Shown in pieces: positions 34,002 to 46,914 of a DNA stretch of 64,000 bases (positions are counted from its first letter, which is position 1; each line of letters opens with the position of its first letter). The DNA comes from Plantago elongata (lineage: Eukaryota; Streptophyta; Magnoliopsida; Lamiales; Plantaginaceae): positions 1 to 64,000 of the forward strand of contig JAYMSP010000164.1 in assembly GCA_036897095.1 (NCBI GenBank). The letters are read 5' to 3'. The notes beneath the pieces were generated by a model. That model was given only the letters and a program-made list of their open reading frames with translations. It did not search any database and had not been told where the DNA came from. The translations under genes and the position numbers were made by a program.

Positions 34002-35775
34002 TATTAGCGGCTTAGATGGGAACACACGCCCTTTATCCAATGAGGAGTCTAGCTTGTGGATAATTGTGTATCCTATAAAAGGCGTTTGTAGTTGGAGGAG
34101 GATATATACAAATTCGATCGTATCGGACAATTATACCCCCTTCACACTCAATCTCATTCAACATTGTTCTCTAGTCTTCACTGCCCAACTTGCCTTTCAA
34201 ATTGCCCTGATCGTACTAAATACTATCTCATCCCTTTCATAAAAATTATTCATTGGTAGGGCATTTTCGTATACTCAACAAACATCGTCAATATAAGTTT
34301 TTTTTTTAATATAAATATAATTTGACACTGATTTTAATAACAAAGCGGAGTTGTATTTGATTTTGCCTATCGAAATGCAACCAATTAGCAAATCATTTTA
34401 CTGCACGTGGTGCAACTTTGGTGATCCTTTCAGTTGAACACTCATTATATACCAGAGTCGAGAACTCGTATCACCTCTATTTGGTTTTGCGATAATGTTT
34501 CTCTTCTAAAAAAATGTAGTGCAATAAAAGTAACTCCGAAGAAGAAGGAAAAATAAAATCAAGATGATTAGGCCACAAGGCAAAACCTCATTCGTAATCT
34601 GCAATTGGCACAAATATGAAAGGGAAATGATGGAATTTTGGTTATGATATTCTTGACATGGTTTCTTTCACTTTCAGTGTCTTTGTTTGTATGCCGAACG
34701 ATCATCAAAATCAGTCTGATAATGGCAATGAGATGAGAAGAATAACAAAATGTGGTGCTCCCTTCTCTGCTCTTTACCCTTTCTTGTAAAGCTATATATT
34801 CCCTTTTTTCCCTTCAACAATTCATATGCTTAAATTGAATATTAATGCTATACCTTTTATGTTGTCTCTATTTTATATCATTAAAGAAAATCCGACCTAA
34901 AAAGTTGTATGGTATCTTTTCTTAATCAACAAGTGTGTATAATGTGATGACGTCTCTTGATTCAATGGCCACACATATATATTACTACTAAAATACTACA
35001 TATACTTCTTCGTACATACTTTATGGATGAGCCAATGGTGGCTTTTGTGATAGAAGAATACATACCATTTGTGTTGAACGAATTTATTGGAAAGAGAGGA
35101 AAAAAAAAAACAAAATAGCAAGTTTTTCAAACATACTTGTTAAAATACCGTATACGGTCTATTCAAAAATTTTATAAAATCTAAAGGAATCGAAAATGTA
35201 TCCCATTCAGAAAACATTACGTACAATTCTTGATCTAGAAAAACTTATAGTTATGTACATATGCTTTAGACTGAGTTCAAGTGAATGAATTGAAAAAGAA
35301 TATCAAAACTACACATTACATAATTTAAAATCTTTATCTTTTATAAAATTACATTCATCTCACCTACTTACCTAACATATAAAATTATCGGAATCTCAAA
35401 GATTCGATACACATATTCCGAGTGTAAAAACCACATATTGGTCATGTAAGGCCACCATGCACAACGAATAGAGGAGCGTTCTAAAATGAGTGATGGACCA
35501 AATATGACTCAAGTTGTGTAAGAGTAGTAGCTTTCTCTTAAAGATTCATATATATAGCTAGTCCCAGTGTCGTGGATATCAAAAATACCGGTACGTTCTA
35601 ACCTTAAATTCTCATTTCTCTTGATCGTTTAATTTAATTTCCATTTGATTTTATTTTCTTTCAAATTTGATACTATATTGATCAACTAAATAATCCTCCA
35701 CTTCATAAAAATAAAAGGTGTCATGCCTCACACACCCACAATTCTACCTTCTGCTATAGGCAACAAGCGAAATTT
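34002..35775. other. Intergenic spacer
   Basis: AT-rich, with no supported gene. I see no paired element ends. Confidence 0.4.
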
Positions 35776-35893
35776 AGGAGACTGATTGGTATAGAATTTA
35801 AGTGGCCTTTTTCAATTGAAATGAATTTTTTATGTACAAAATATACAATTTGAGTGGGGAGATGACCGCTCCAACGATATAATAAACAGGGCA
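35776..35893 (+). repeat. Dispersed repeat family 2, copy 2
   Basis: Second copy of the repeat at 32728-32850, same orientation, about 3 kb away. Confidence 0.8.
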
Positions 35894-36474
35894 TGAGTCT
35901 CGAACGGAACTTCGGGGAAATTGTAATTAAAAAAGACGCTTGACCGTTCAAAAGAGAGATCTGATTTTGGTCATGATGATGGTCAATAACTAAAGATCGA
36001 TGATACCCAAGCTAGCCAGCTCCTTCCCTTAACCTCATGAGTTGTGGTCCTTTCCCAAAAAAAGACCGAAAGTAACAATATCAATCGTTCCATCAAATTT
36101 CATCAAACTAATTTTGTCAGTCAGTTTAACAATCAAAATTAGGCACATTGCTAACAATTGTTGACATATAGTGCATGCGTACATGGTATCAAAGATAATT
36201 AAGCTATGTTGTTAGCTAGTTCTCGTCGTTAGACAAAACATACATGGTTTGGACAAGAAGTTGCGAACCGCAGACACCTCTAGTTACTGCACGACACCCG
36301 GCTTTACACGGCCGGCCGGTAAGACATGAGAAGCATATTATACGGTGAGCAAATGAACAATCGATATGTTAAACATATGTTGAGGGGGGAAGGGAGAATG
36401 AATCTACCCCTACCAGCTTCATCACAGAAATTAAATGACCCAATAACCGATGGAGAAAAGGAGGATCAAATTAA

Positions 36475-37577
36475 GGGGGGGAATTTTATTTTAAGTATAT
36501 ATATTACCATTTTAGGTACATTAAAGTGAGAGTGATTAATTTAGGTACAATACTGCAACCACCCATTTAATTGAGGAATTTCGATCAATTTTTCGGTCAA
36601 ATTGATGACGTGGCCATCGAATATGTTATTTTTCCTTCAAATTCTTATTTGACTCGTATTTTTTGAATATGAAATTTAAATACGAGACATGTGTCGCGTC
36701 AACGTTAAGTCTCGATATAAATTATGTATTATAATTATAAAATAATTTTAAAAATTAAAAAAAATTAAAAAAAATTAAAAATTATAAAAATTCATTTTAT
36801 ATTTTTGTACAAACAATAGAAAAAAATAAAATCTCATGATCACTTATAATTTGACAGTTGACTTGTATTTTTAAAATTCAAATTAAAAACGGGGCACGTG
36901 TCACTCTCTTGTAATTTCTGATGAAATATTTAATATAATTAAAAGATAATGTAAAATTTTTTGAAAAATATTTTAAAGAATATAAAAAAATATTTTACAT
37001 TTTATTACATATAAAATAAATAAATAAATAAATAACAAATAAATTGCGATTTATTACAATAAAAAAAGAGGAATCACTTACCTAATTCAAAAATTCAAAT
37101 GAAAGTTTATTGTAGTAAATTGTGTTTTTGTTTTTTTGAATTTTTTAATTAGTGATATGTAATAAAATATAAAATATTTTTTATATTTTTAAAAATATTT
37201 TAAATTATGTTAAACAATTAGCTAATGCAATTTTAATTTTTTTATTGTTTGTAAAAAAAATGTAACATGAATTAGTGTTTAAAATAATTAATTTTTTAAA
37301 TTATTTTATAATTATAATACACAATTTATACCGAGAATTAACGTAGACACGACACATGTCCCGTATTTGTATTTCAAATACAAAAATACGAGTCAAATAT
37401 GAATTTGGATTGAAAATCGCACGTCCGACGGCCACGTCATCAATTCGATCGGAAAATTAGTCGGAGTTCCTCAATTGGACGTGTGGTTACAGTAGTGTAT
37501 CCAAATTGGTCACTCTCACTTTAGTGTACCTAAAGTGATAATATCTCACTCTAATGTACTTAAAATAATTTTTTTCA
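36475..37577. mobile_element. Non-autonomous long-TIR (Mutator-like) element, copy B
   Basis: Same family as 29718-30819: arms share TTTAGGTACATTAAAGTGAG, TACTGCAACCAC, CAATTGAGGAA and TGATGACGTGGCC in the same order. The middle (about 36,850-37,250) is related to that of copy A but in the opposite orientation. Arms are more eroded than in copy A. Outer borders are approximate; AATTAA on both flanks is only a weak hint of target duplication. No transposase is encoded. Confidence 0.7.
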
Positions 37578-40448
37578 ATTAAAAAATATTCATAAAGGTC
37601 AAATTGATAACGGGTCGGATATGAAACTGTGCAATCTAGCCTCCTACCCATGGCCCGACAAAATTGTGGGCCAATATTATGTTTGCAGGCCGGGCCGGGT
37701 TGCATAATTAGTTTGCAAGCTTTGTTGGTAAGTATATGTGGTGTAATTCCACCTAGAGGTTAACTTTTTTTGTACTTTTAACTCATGATATTAGTGTAAT
37801 GTTTCAATAACTTTGAAGTATACACACTTTTACTAAATTTAATCAAATTGTATATATGATGATCTATAACGCTGTAAAATGATAATTTTTAATTTTAAAG
37901 TAAAAACTGTTATTTTGAAATTTTTATTAGTTTATTATATTATTAAATTTTTTTTATTTTAGACGAGTTTTGATCATGTCGAGTTTTAGCTTAATTGGCT
38001 CTAGCTAAAATCTAATTAGATGATTGATCTAGCGCCACAGACTTCTATAGTCATTTGTTCTAATTCCAAACTACTAAAAAGCTTAACGAGAATCATAATC
38101 TCATGATAGTTTGACTTAATAGAGATAGTTATGTTAATCCCAAGAGACATTAGTCAAGGCACTATATAATTAACAATTACAATTTACATAAACCAAAGTT
38201 CCGAATTCTAGCTTTACGTAAAAACAATGTCTCTGGGTTGTGAGAGAGACACGATGATCAAATAAACATTCTATTGTCCGTACAGATTTTTAGTAACTTT
38301 TAGATTAATTATTATTTTTTAGCCAGATTCTCTGAATTATATGAATACGTATTTGAGTCAACTCAGAATCAGACCATTGATTTTAGCCCATACACATAGT
38401 ACTATATAATTGCGCTACATATTTTTAATGATCATTTTAAATTGTGTTACTATAATGAATTCATACACTCGCATTGGCTGGAGGCCTGCTAGACCAATCA
38501 CCTATTGTGTTGACTTCCAATAAAAAAATTAAGGCATCTTATTATCACTAATCACTAATTAATTAAATAGAATTTAATTTATATTCTGACGACGCAATTG
38601 ATCTTTTCTTTTTTCTTTCTAAGTTCAACTTGATATATTAATATTATAGATAACAGAACCAATTCTGTATGCATTAGTTTAAATGGTACTATAATTGAAC
38701 CCTTTTCTTGTTAAACTTTAACTTTTTTATTTTTTTTAAAACGGGCTTAATTTTATAAAAGTAAAACCTAAACCTAATAAATGGTGAATTCCAAGCTAAT
38801 ACTATATAAAAGTAAAACCTAATAATTTCAAAATTTTATTAGATATTTCCAATAATCAAACGGTAATACTATGTAAATTTAATGGTGTCAAGACATTATT
38901 ATAAATCGATGATAGTAAAACGATGGCTAGCTAGGGAGAATCTCTAGTAGTACGTAGCTGTCCAGTTCCTCATTGCACAAACTTCGTATTCGTGATCATA
39001 TATAATTAAATATAATATTTATTTTGAAATAGTAGAGTAATACCTCCTGAGACTTTTAATTGAAATCTACATCTACGATGAATGCATATTTATACATAAC
39101 TCGAAAATGTATCAAAATATTATATTTTTAATTTATCGAAAAAGGATAATAGTGATGATAATAATAAGGTGCAATAGATAAGGGTAGATGATTCGGATGG
39201 TATATAGTATATAGTATTTGCTTTATAGGCAGACAAGAAGCATCCCGTCTCTCCTTGCGTTTCCTCAGTCTGTGGCAATTAGCAACTCTAGATTTTGGGA
39301 TTTTGCACTGGACTTGCACTATCTGCATCCGTTAAATCATTCATCCAATCCCATTACGTGCGAGAAATATTCATTTTTATATTCTATTTATAATATATTT
39401 GAATTCCGACTTAATTATCAGCTACCAATAGAATCTCACGGTTGTTCTAAGCTAGATGTATTTATAATTATTTGAGAGTTCACTATGATTGGTTTTCATA
39501 ATATTTCATTTTTGAATTGAAGGAGCTCAGTTGAAGTTAATTTGAATCGGTATATTTGATGGAATATTCTACTTTTTGTAAACATCACATTATATTCACA
39601 TATAGTTTGTAAATATGTAATGAAAACGATTCATGGTGCACTAGCTACTAAAATATCTCTCATGCACAGGTGAAATATTTCGCAAGAGGATCACTCTGGC
39701 ATAAGTACATTTATGTAGACAAATAAAAATTATATTGTTCAATATAATTCCGTTTTACCTCAAATGGAACGAAAAAATGTAATCGTGATCAAATAAATTG
39801 GAAGGTTATGTTCAACTTAAACTTATTAATTACTTATCATATGATGTTATTTTTATAATAGCTTATTATATAAATATCTATAAACTTATTGATATGATAA
39901 ACTTCTTGTTAGATGATTTGTATTTACCCACCATATTAAGTAAATTAACTAACTTATCAGTTAATTAATTTTATAAAAATAATTTAGCTCATTAATTACC
40001 TGTTAGCTTATCAACTATTAATTAGAGAAGAAAATAAGTATTTTTGTTTTTAGGTTTTTTGTGCTGCAATATCTCCGACGTTGGCGGAGAGATACTCCAT
40101 AAATTCTCTTTTCCTGCCCTCCGTTTGAGCTTATCAACTAGCTTTATTAAACAAATTCTAATGATGTGAATTAAAATTTAAAAGAAATTTGATTATGTGC
40201 CTTAAAATTTAAAAGGGTACGCCGCTATATAATTTGTTTAAATCTGAGAAACTTTGATTTATTAGGGGTTCAGTGCTGCATATTTGCTGCGGTAGCTAGC
40301 GTACACTTGCACTGAATATATTGTTCTTGGAAAAGATCAACATCAGAAACTTTTGGCATCAACTCAACTCAACTCAACTGGATATATAATATCAATATGT
40401 ACACACTTGTTTTTTAATAATAACTCACGTACGACATAATTTTACTTA
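37578..40448. other. Intergenic spacer
   Basis: AT-rich. The stretch around 39,820-40,140 contains many AGCTTAT/ATAAGCT words like those in small plant MITEs, but I could not define its ends. No supported gene. Confidence 0.4.
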
Positions 40449-40450
40449 TA

Positions 40451-40559
40451 TGGTAAAATTTTTATAAATTAATAATATTAAAATTAAAATATTTTATTAA
40501 TTTAATGAAATATTTATATCGAGAAATTAATAATTTATTAATTTAAAGAGATTTTTACA
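40451..40559. mobile_element. Emigrant-like (pogo-type) MITE
   Basis: A 109-bp near-palindrome: left end TGGTAAAATTTTTATAAATT, right end AATTTAAAGAGATTTTTACA, with ATTAATAAT words in both arms. It is flanked by TA on each side (40449-40450 and 40560-40561). TA targets and GTAAAA...ATAAATTAATAA tips fit the plant Emigrant/pogo family. Confidence 0.65.
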
Positions 40560-40561
40560 TA

Positions 40562-40985
40562 TGATCTGTAAAATTCATTCGACGAATATAACCAGCTTAA
40601 GTAATTTAAACGATATAAATTCTGAACAATACATTCGTGAGCTTGAGAAATTGATTACGGATATGTATTATCGGCACAAAATGGATGTGAATCATTTGCT
40701 AGATTGTCCTGATGAGAATAATGAATGTTATGAGGTTTAAAGCATCGAAGAAATTGTGGCTGATACTATTCAAAATCCGATCGATGACGAAGTTGAGGAT
40801 GATTGAATAGTATGGATACAGTCACTCATAAAGAAGCATTGCGTGCAAGCATTAACAACTCTTCATAACTTCTTGTTGCAATATGGGAAGGCAACGCCCA
40901 ACTCTTAAATGCAACGGGGAGATTCAGAGAACTCAATATAGATTTGAAGTTCAAAAAAAACAAGTGATTATAAATTCATTTATAC
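40562..40985 (+). mobile_element. pogo/Tigger-like transposase C-terminal relic
   Basis: Translation gives pieces resembling the C-terminus of plant pogo-like (Lemi/Tigger-type, DDE) transposases: VNHLLDCPDENNECYEV, then SIEEIVADTIQN, then an acidic DDEVEDD stretch, then THKEAL and LTTLHNFLLQYGKATP. Two in-frame stops (near 40738 and 40803) and at least one frame change show it is long dead. It directly abuts the Emigrant-like MITE, whose family is mobilised by pogo-type transposases. The assignment rests on remembered family sequence. Confidence 0.55.
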
Positions 40986-43447
40986 TAGCCAATTTTAAAA
41001 CGTAAAGGATATATATATATAAACTATTTTAATAATTATTAATTTATCGTTTCGTTGCACCAATATATATACTGAAATGTGAAAAAAGTAATTTATTATT
41101 ATATTATCGATTGGAGTTAAATTTTATTCTGAACTTAAGTTGGAACTTAAGAAATTATTAATTTTGTTGAAGTTGTTTATTTATTGAGTATTAATTTGTG
41201 CCGAATTTTGGTTTTTTTGGAAATTCTAGTCTCTCCAAAGACGTTCCAGAAAAATAACTGATCATAATACTATTTTGGAGGTGTATACGTGTTGTGTTTG
41301 TCACACATCATGAAGGTTTTTATGTGTGATGATATATACTTTTAAAGGAAGGGTTTAATAATGGAATATTGGGCGGCCAATCATATGGTGGCCTGTGAAA
41401 GTTGATGATTCCTTCGCTTCCATCTTAAGCCAATATTTTGTTACATCCAATCATCGTTTTCTTTTATTTATCTTTTATGCCTTCAGCTTTACCTAATTGT
41501 CATGTAAATTCATTAATTAAGCTCGATCACCTTGTAGATTAATTGAACAAACAGGGTCTAGGAAATATTCTTGTGATGGTAGTAACCTTATCTTGTTTGT
41601 CGTGAGCTCTCCTTTTCAGAGGATTAATTCTTTCCTCCATCTCGATCTTTTCTTATGCACTACAGGTAACATTTCACTACTCACTCCCACTCCCCCACAC
41701 CAATTAGGTCACATATGGCAAAGTTAATATATATTTACCGAATATATAAGAATAGTTGTGTTCGATATCAACCTAAATAATTCTATATAAAATATCATTC
41801 AGTGTAATACATTACGTCAAGAAACGAGTCACACGCATACTCCTCTAATGTGAGAGATTTGTATATGAGTATGTCATGTTTTTGCAAATTGTGTAGCCAA
41901 GATCTTTTTTGATAAAAACACAAGTTATCACACGAGCCAAAGATCTGGTGACAAAACATTTTCCACCATATAAAGCTTCCCTATTGTCATGAGAAGTCAT
42001 TTTTAACTAATTTATTTTAGGAGACTGCTCGTTCTAGTACCGGACGGGCCAGTTTTTGTAATGGAACACCAGATATTTGGCTGGAAACAATAACATATTA
42101 ATTTATATTCTAAAACTGGTATCCACCCATATACTTATGTCACTCCACTATGATTAATTAATCAATTAGTGACACGTATGCAAATTCTTTATAAAGACAT
42201 AAATTAAGCAACATATGCTGCCAAATAATTCAATTAGGGTCGGGTATCAGCATTTTGTTTTCCTTAACTGGAAATTTCGAACAAAGCTTTTTGCACCGAC
42301 CCAACCACGACCCCGAAAATATCAATCGTTGTTTATATGTTTTAATTCAAATTACATAAAAGCACATTACTATTTAGTTAGTACATCTTCACGTGATTTC
42401 TCATCTAATTAGTTGTCCGATTGTACACAGCTTGGTGGTTAGCCACTAAGGCACAAAATGAAATTCAATAATTCTAAACAAGAAAATTAAGCCGAACTAA
42501 GATAAAAGTTAAGATAATAGTATTAACTGCATATGTCGTATAAATTATTTAATTTGATACGAAAAAAGTAATTAGTAAAACAATTGATTGTGTTCCTCAG
42601 GTAAAACTCCCCCGAATTTAAGCTAGTGGATGGCTTGATTATAATGTGGATTTCAACTTTCGTGACTCGGTCAATAGTAAAAGTGATAACAACTCTACTA
42701 TATACAAGTGTACGAGCATGTGGCCCGAAGCTCACACATGAGTGAAGGGCGTCTGGTGTAGATCGTGTTGTGTGTATGGTGTCCTAGCTCGGTCATGATG
42801 GACTAAAGTTTTTTTTTTAAGCGAATTGATCTTTCTAAGGAGAAATAATTGTTGATGGTCATACACTCGGCTCCCTCCCTCCCATGTACCGGAATACCGG
42901 ATGGCCACTTTTCCGAGCCGCATGCAAGGCTTGTTCGTAAAAATCTAGCCTTAATTTGTGGAGACATATTAAACCTATCACCTAGACTACAACATGCATT
43001 GCATAACTATAATTATAACTTATTGATTGAACCATTTTTAGGAATCCAGACAACTAGCTCCACCTAAATTGTAACAAGTTGAAGAATCTCACCGTTGAGA
43101 TTCATCCTACCTCCAGACATCTATATAAAAACATAAAAGAAGGCATTTATATATAATAAAATGTAAATGATCTCAGATTAACTAATTCTAAACACAAACT
43201 ATATAAATTGAGGTGAAGTTATATATATATATTCTGAATAATTTATGGGTAGTAAGTGCACTCGGTCGAGATGGTTTTATAATAAACCGAGAAAGGCAGT
43301 GGTAGTACGGGTACATACAAGTAGAAAGGCAAATAGATAAAAGTAAAGTAAAGTGGAGGAACAAGTGAAAAAGGTCTTTTCATGGTGGCGTAGGGTGATT
43401 CAGTACAGGGTCCCATTCATAGACGCGCTTCCATAGGCCTTCTCGGG
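40986..43447. other. Intergenic spacer
   Basis: AT-rich with no supported gene. The last kilobase is the upstream region of the FAF-like gene. Confidence 0.4.
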
Positions 43448-43455
43448 TATATATA
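43448..43455 (+). promoter_or_regulatory. Probable TATA box of the FAF-like gene
   Basis: TATATATA is followed by a C/T/A-rich leader. The leader appears split by an intron from 43568 (CCAAAG|GTACC) to 43877 (CTTGCAG), so the start codon lies in the second exon. Confidence 0.55.
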
Positions 43456-43904
43456 CCCTCATCCTCCCATTCCCATATTCCATCTCAACTCATAATCACA
43501 ATACACCTTACACACTTATAACTCCAGTATCCTCAATCTCTCCTCATCCTCTCAAGAACATCCAAAGGTACCAATCATTCCATTATCTACTTGCATTTCT
43601 TGTTCAATTCAACTTGCAATTAGATATGTTTTTAGTCATGCAATGAACAAGTTTTGTTTCGTCGTGTTACAACGTGCTATAGTAACTCACATAGTACACG
43701 AACGAACATGTTGTTTAACGTAAAACATAAGTGACATGGTACAACATTTAAAGGACGGATAAGACCTGATTTGATTTGCAGTGCACTGACTCCAAATATT
43801 CACATGCAATCATACTCTGATAACTCAAGATTTTGTACCTTTTCTAATAATTGAACTGAATGCTTTTCTTCTTGCAGAGAATTCATTCATTCAAAGAAAT
43901 TGAC

Positions 43905-45350
43905 ATGCCTCCTGTGAGCAAGAGTGTTCCACGCATCCCATATCCACCAAAGGTGAACAATTCCAATAAGCAAGGCATCGGCACAATCCTCCGAACCGAA
44001 CCCGAAAAGGCCAAATCAGGGCCTGCTTCCCTCCGAAGGACGCTCTCTGCCGACATGTCTTCCAAGAAATGGCTTGAGCAGAACGGGTTCCCTTTCGCTC
44101 CTGCGATGAAGAAAATCGCTTCTTTCAAGGAACTGGCAGTGAACCACCACCCTGATTCGTCTTCTTCTTCAGAAAGCGAGGATGAGGAGCGAAACAGGAC
44201 TGGACGTGACGATATCTGGAGATCAATTCAGCAGGGGAAAGAAAGTCACGGTACACAAATGCCGAATATCTGGGGCTCGTTGGTTCGTGATCAGAAGGAG
44301 GATCAGAGCTCCAAATCTGTTTATGTCCACCCGTTGGTTAAGAGATCAACTAGCACGTTGAGCGAGAAGAGTCTGGAGATTTGTACTGAGAGTCTCGGGT
44401 CGGAAACTGGGTCGGACTGCTTTACGTCTTACCCGGGTTCTGAAGCCTCTGAGGACGAGAACGTCGAGAGGCAGGCAGCAGAGCCTGTCAAGGTCGAATA
44501 TGATCCGTTCGAGGATTTCCAGGTTAAGAAGTACAAATTCTCCCCCGTTCGCCCTTTTCCACCTCCAATTCCTTCAATTGCTGGTGGTGATGGAGCTTCG
44601 CTTCAAATGCATTCCAAGAGGGAGAACGGAAGGTTGGTCCTGGAAGCTGTTACGGTTCCTGTCAGGAACTGCTTCCATGCTGAGAGGAGAGACGGCCGCC
44701 TTGTCTTGATGATGATGAATAGTCCTAATGAAGAGGTAGAAGAGAACAAAGGTGGGGTCTTTGGTGATATGGAAGAACTTGGTGAAACTGAAAACGAGAC
44801 CGAGAATGTTCACGATGGGGGTTATTATGAGGATGAGGAGGAGGAAGAGGACGAAAAGGTCGAGGAGACAAAGACTAATAACATAGTTAAAGAATTTGAA
44901 CTTGTTAAGAGTTCGCGTTCGTCAGGGATGATAAGCGTGCACAAATCCGGGTTAATGATGAAAAAGCTTGTGGCACAGGGGAATCAGAATCCCACATGGA
45001 CTAAGAAAGTGGTCAATATGATTGTCGAGGATGAAGGCCTGATGGGCCCACAATCACTCCCACAAGCACCTCTGGTGGCTCGTTTGATCCCATCGCCACC
45101 AAACTCGGCTGCAGCATCGTTCAATGCCTACGACTACTTCTGGCGGAAGAACACTGTGGCTACTCCCAAGATTGCGGATGTGAAATCTATGCCTATAAAA
45201 AATTACAATACTAAAATAAATGGGGCGAACCAGGACTTGGTGATCATTAAAGAGAAGAAACCGGAGCATTTCGCCCCGTATGTGAGGGCTTGCAAAGATG
45301 GGAGAAGGTCACTGTTGATCTGGGAGCCATACTGCATTGCAACATCCTGA
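43905..45350 (+). CDS. FAF-like protein (FANTASTIC FOUR family, EAR1-like)
   Basis: One coding exon of 481 residues, starting MPPVSKSVPRIP just after the 3' splice site of a 5' UTR intron; an in-frame ATG at 43860 lies inside that intron and was not used. Conserved blocks are IGTILRTEP (25-33), RRTLSADMSSKKWLEQNGF (44-62), a Ser/acidic stretch, SLEICTESLGSETGSDCFTS (156-175), and the FAF domain at about 217-270 (FPPPIPSI, then RENGRLVLEAVTV, then FHAERRDGRLVL). An acidic run follows (about 309-320). FAF proteins modulate shoot meristem size. The longer FAF-like branch, to which this length and block order belong, includes Arabidopsis At5g22090 (EAR1), reported to act on ABA co-receptor phosphatases. 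Family certain; EAR1 orthology likely but inferred. Confidence 0.9.
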   Translation: MPPVSKSVPRIPYPPKVNNSNKQGIGTILRTEPEKAKSGPASLRRTLSADMSSKKWLEQNGFPFAPAMKKIASFKELAVNHHPDSSSSSESEDEERNRTGRDDIWRSIQQGKESHGTQMPNIWGSLVRDQKEDQSSKSVYVHPLVKRSTSTLSEKSLEICTESLGSETGSDCFTSYPGSEASEDENVERQAAEPVKVEYDPFEDFQVKKYKFSPVRPFPPPIPSIAGGDGASLQMHSKRENGRLVLEAVTVPVRNCFHAERRDGRLVLMMMNSPNEEVEENKGGVFGDMEELGETENETENVHDGGYYEDEEEEEDEKVEETKTNNIVKEFELVKSSRSSGMISVHKSGLMMKKLVAQGNQNPTWTKKVVNMIVEDEGLMGPQSLPQAPLVARLIPSPPNSAAASFNAYDYFWRKNTVATPKIADVKSMPIKNYNTKINGANQDLVIIKEKKPEHFAPYVRACKDGRRSLLIWEPYCIATS

Positions 45351-46775
45351 TTTTAAGATCACCAATTTGATCAAGAACTCTAAATGTTTAATTATATATT
45401 AATCCTGAATTATAAAATAATTTGATTTATAGTATTTGCACTATGCATGTAAAAGCTAGCCTCCCTCTCGTGTAACAACCATGTATCCAAAGAGATTTGT
45501 GTATCGATCCCAGAATAAGTGTATTGATTAAGGGAGTGATATATAGTTTTAGATTAATTAAAAATTCACATAATTAAGCTTATTTCTGTTAATTCGTTAT
45601 TTAAAAAATTGCAGTACCACTTGGTAGTACTGTGAACAAATTGTAATTAATCATTAACATCATTTGACTTGGTGGGATGTTTGTCTTGTCTATGTCTCTT
45701 CCTAAGTTCATAATTAGTAATCAAGTTCACTCATATACAATAGTGAAACTTTAGCAAGAGACCCGATTTAAATGTAATAGGAGAAACATTACATAAAGTT
45801 ACAATTTTATAAGGTTTAAGATATATTTAGAAAAACTAATTGAAAAGGTATCGGATAGATCGTTAGTTATTCTCTTTAACAAGCTAACTTAATTAACTTT
45901 TCAAACGAACTAGATTTTCAACTACCTTTTTTAAGGAGAATGCGTTCACATAGCAAACTTTTAATTAATAAAATTTGTGTAGCTGAAACACTAATTGAAA
46001 AATTAATGGTAAATAATAACAAAGTATATACGATATATAGTTTATTACATACATGATGTGATCACAACTTCATGTTTGTATTTAATTTTACATAATAATG
46101 GAATTCACTTTTATTCTCTCCTTTTCCATAACTTTAGCTCATTTTCAGCCAATTGGGTGATGTGTTGAGTCATTTCTGGTTTATCTCATCTTCAACATGG
46201 GAACAAATTAAAGTGATCCAAGATTCTTGATTTGCAAGGGACCCTTTTGGATTTTGGTTACCATCATGTCTCCCAGACTTGCATGCTAATTCCAGTTGAT
46301 ATGGCAAAAATTAGAGAGAAAAAGTTATATGGGAAAGGGTTTGAAGGAGTGAAAATATGACCTGTTAATGATAAAATCACGTGTATTTTATATAACTGAA
46401 ATTACATCGGCCCTGTAAATTAAATAAATTTATGTCACTGATAACTTTATTTATACGAGACAATTCTTTATAAAAGTTAAATTGAATAATACATCTTATT
46501 ATTCTCTTGTATTAATTTGATTTGAAATCTCTTTATATATAAAGCTTGTAGGGGTTTATTTAGTGTGCGTCCAATTGGTATCGACAACACATATTCTAGC
46601 TAGGTAGCTCCACGATTTAGGGTTTGATCGTTAATTTATTTAGTATGTAATATTTAATGATATTGAAGAAGCAATTGGAGAAAATTCAAGAAGGAAATAA
46701 AATAAAATTAATAATTGCATATAATTAGAAGGTGACTCAAGTTAATTGGAAAACTGGTAAGCGCAAAACTCTAGC
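45351..46775. other. Intergenic spacer
   Basis: FAF-like 3' UTR followed by AT-rich spacer. No gene or paired ends seen. 46560-46650 resembles a decayed tRNA-like promoter but is too weak to call. Confidence 0.4.
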
Positions 46776-46787
46776 TATATATATATA
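46776..46787 (+). promoter_or_regulatory. Probable TATA box of the RING-H2 gene
   Basis: A TATATATATATA run about 130 bases upstream of the start codon, a normal distance for a plant core promoter with a short leader. Confidence 0.5.
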
Positions 46788-46914
46788 CATATAAGATTAG
46801 GAATCGGCGTAGAAAAATTTCTTACCCTGAATCAGTTAATATATACTGTAGCTTCTCTTCTTCGATCAACAGAACAAAGTTTATTCATTCAAGTTTTGTT
46901 GAGATTTTCAGAGT

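Noticed and set aside
43860-43904. Upstream in-frame ATG adding 15 residues to the FAF-like protein
   Set aside because: It lies before a strong 3' splice site (CTTGCAG at 43871-43877), so it is most likely inside the 5' UTR intron; MPPVSK is the better start.
46560-46650. tRNA-like stretch (CCAATTGGTATCGAC, AGGGTTTGATCG)
   Set aside because: Both boxes deviate and no tail or duplication is visible.
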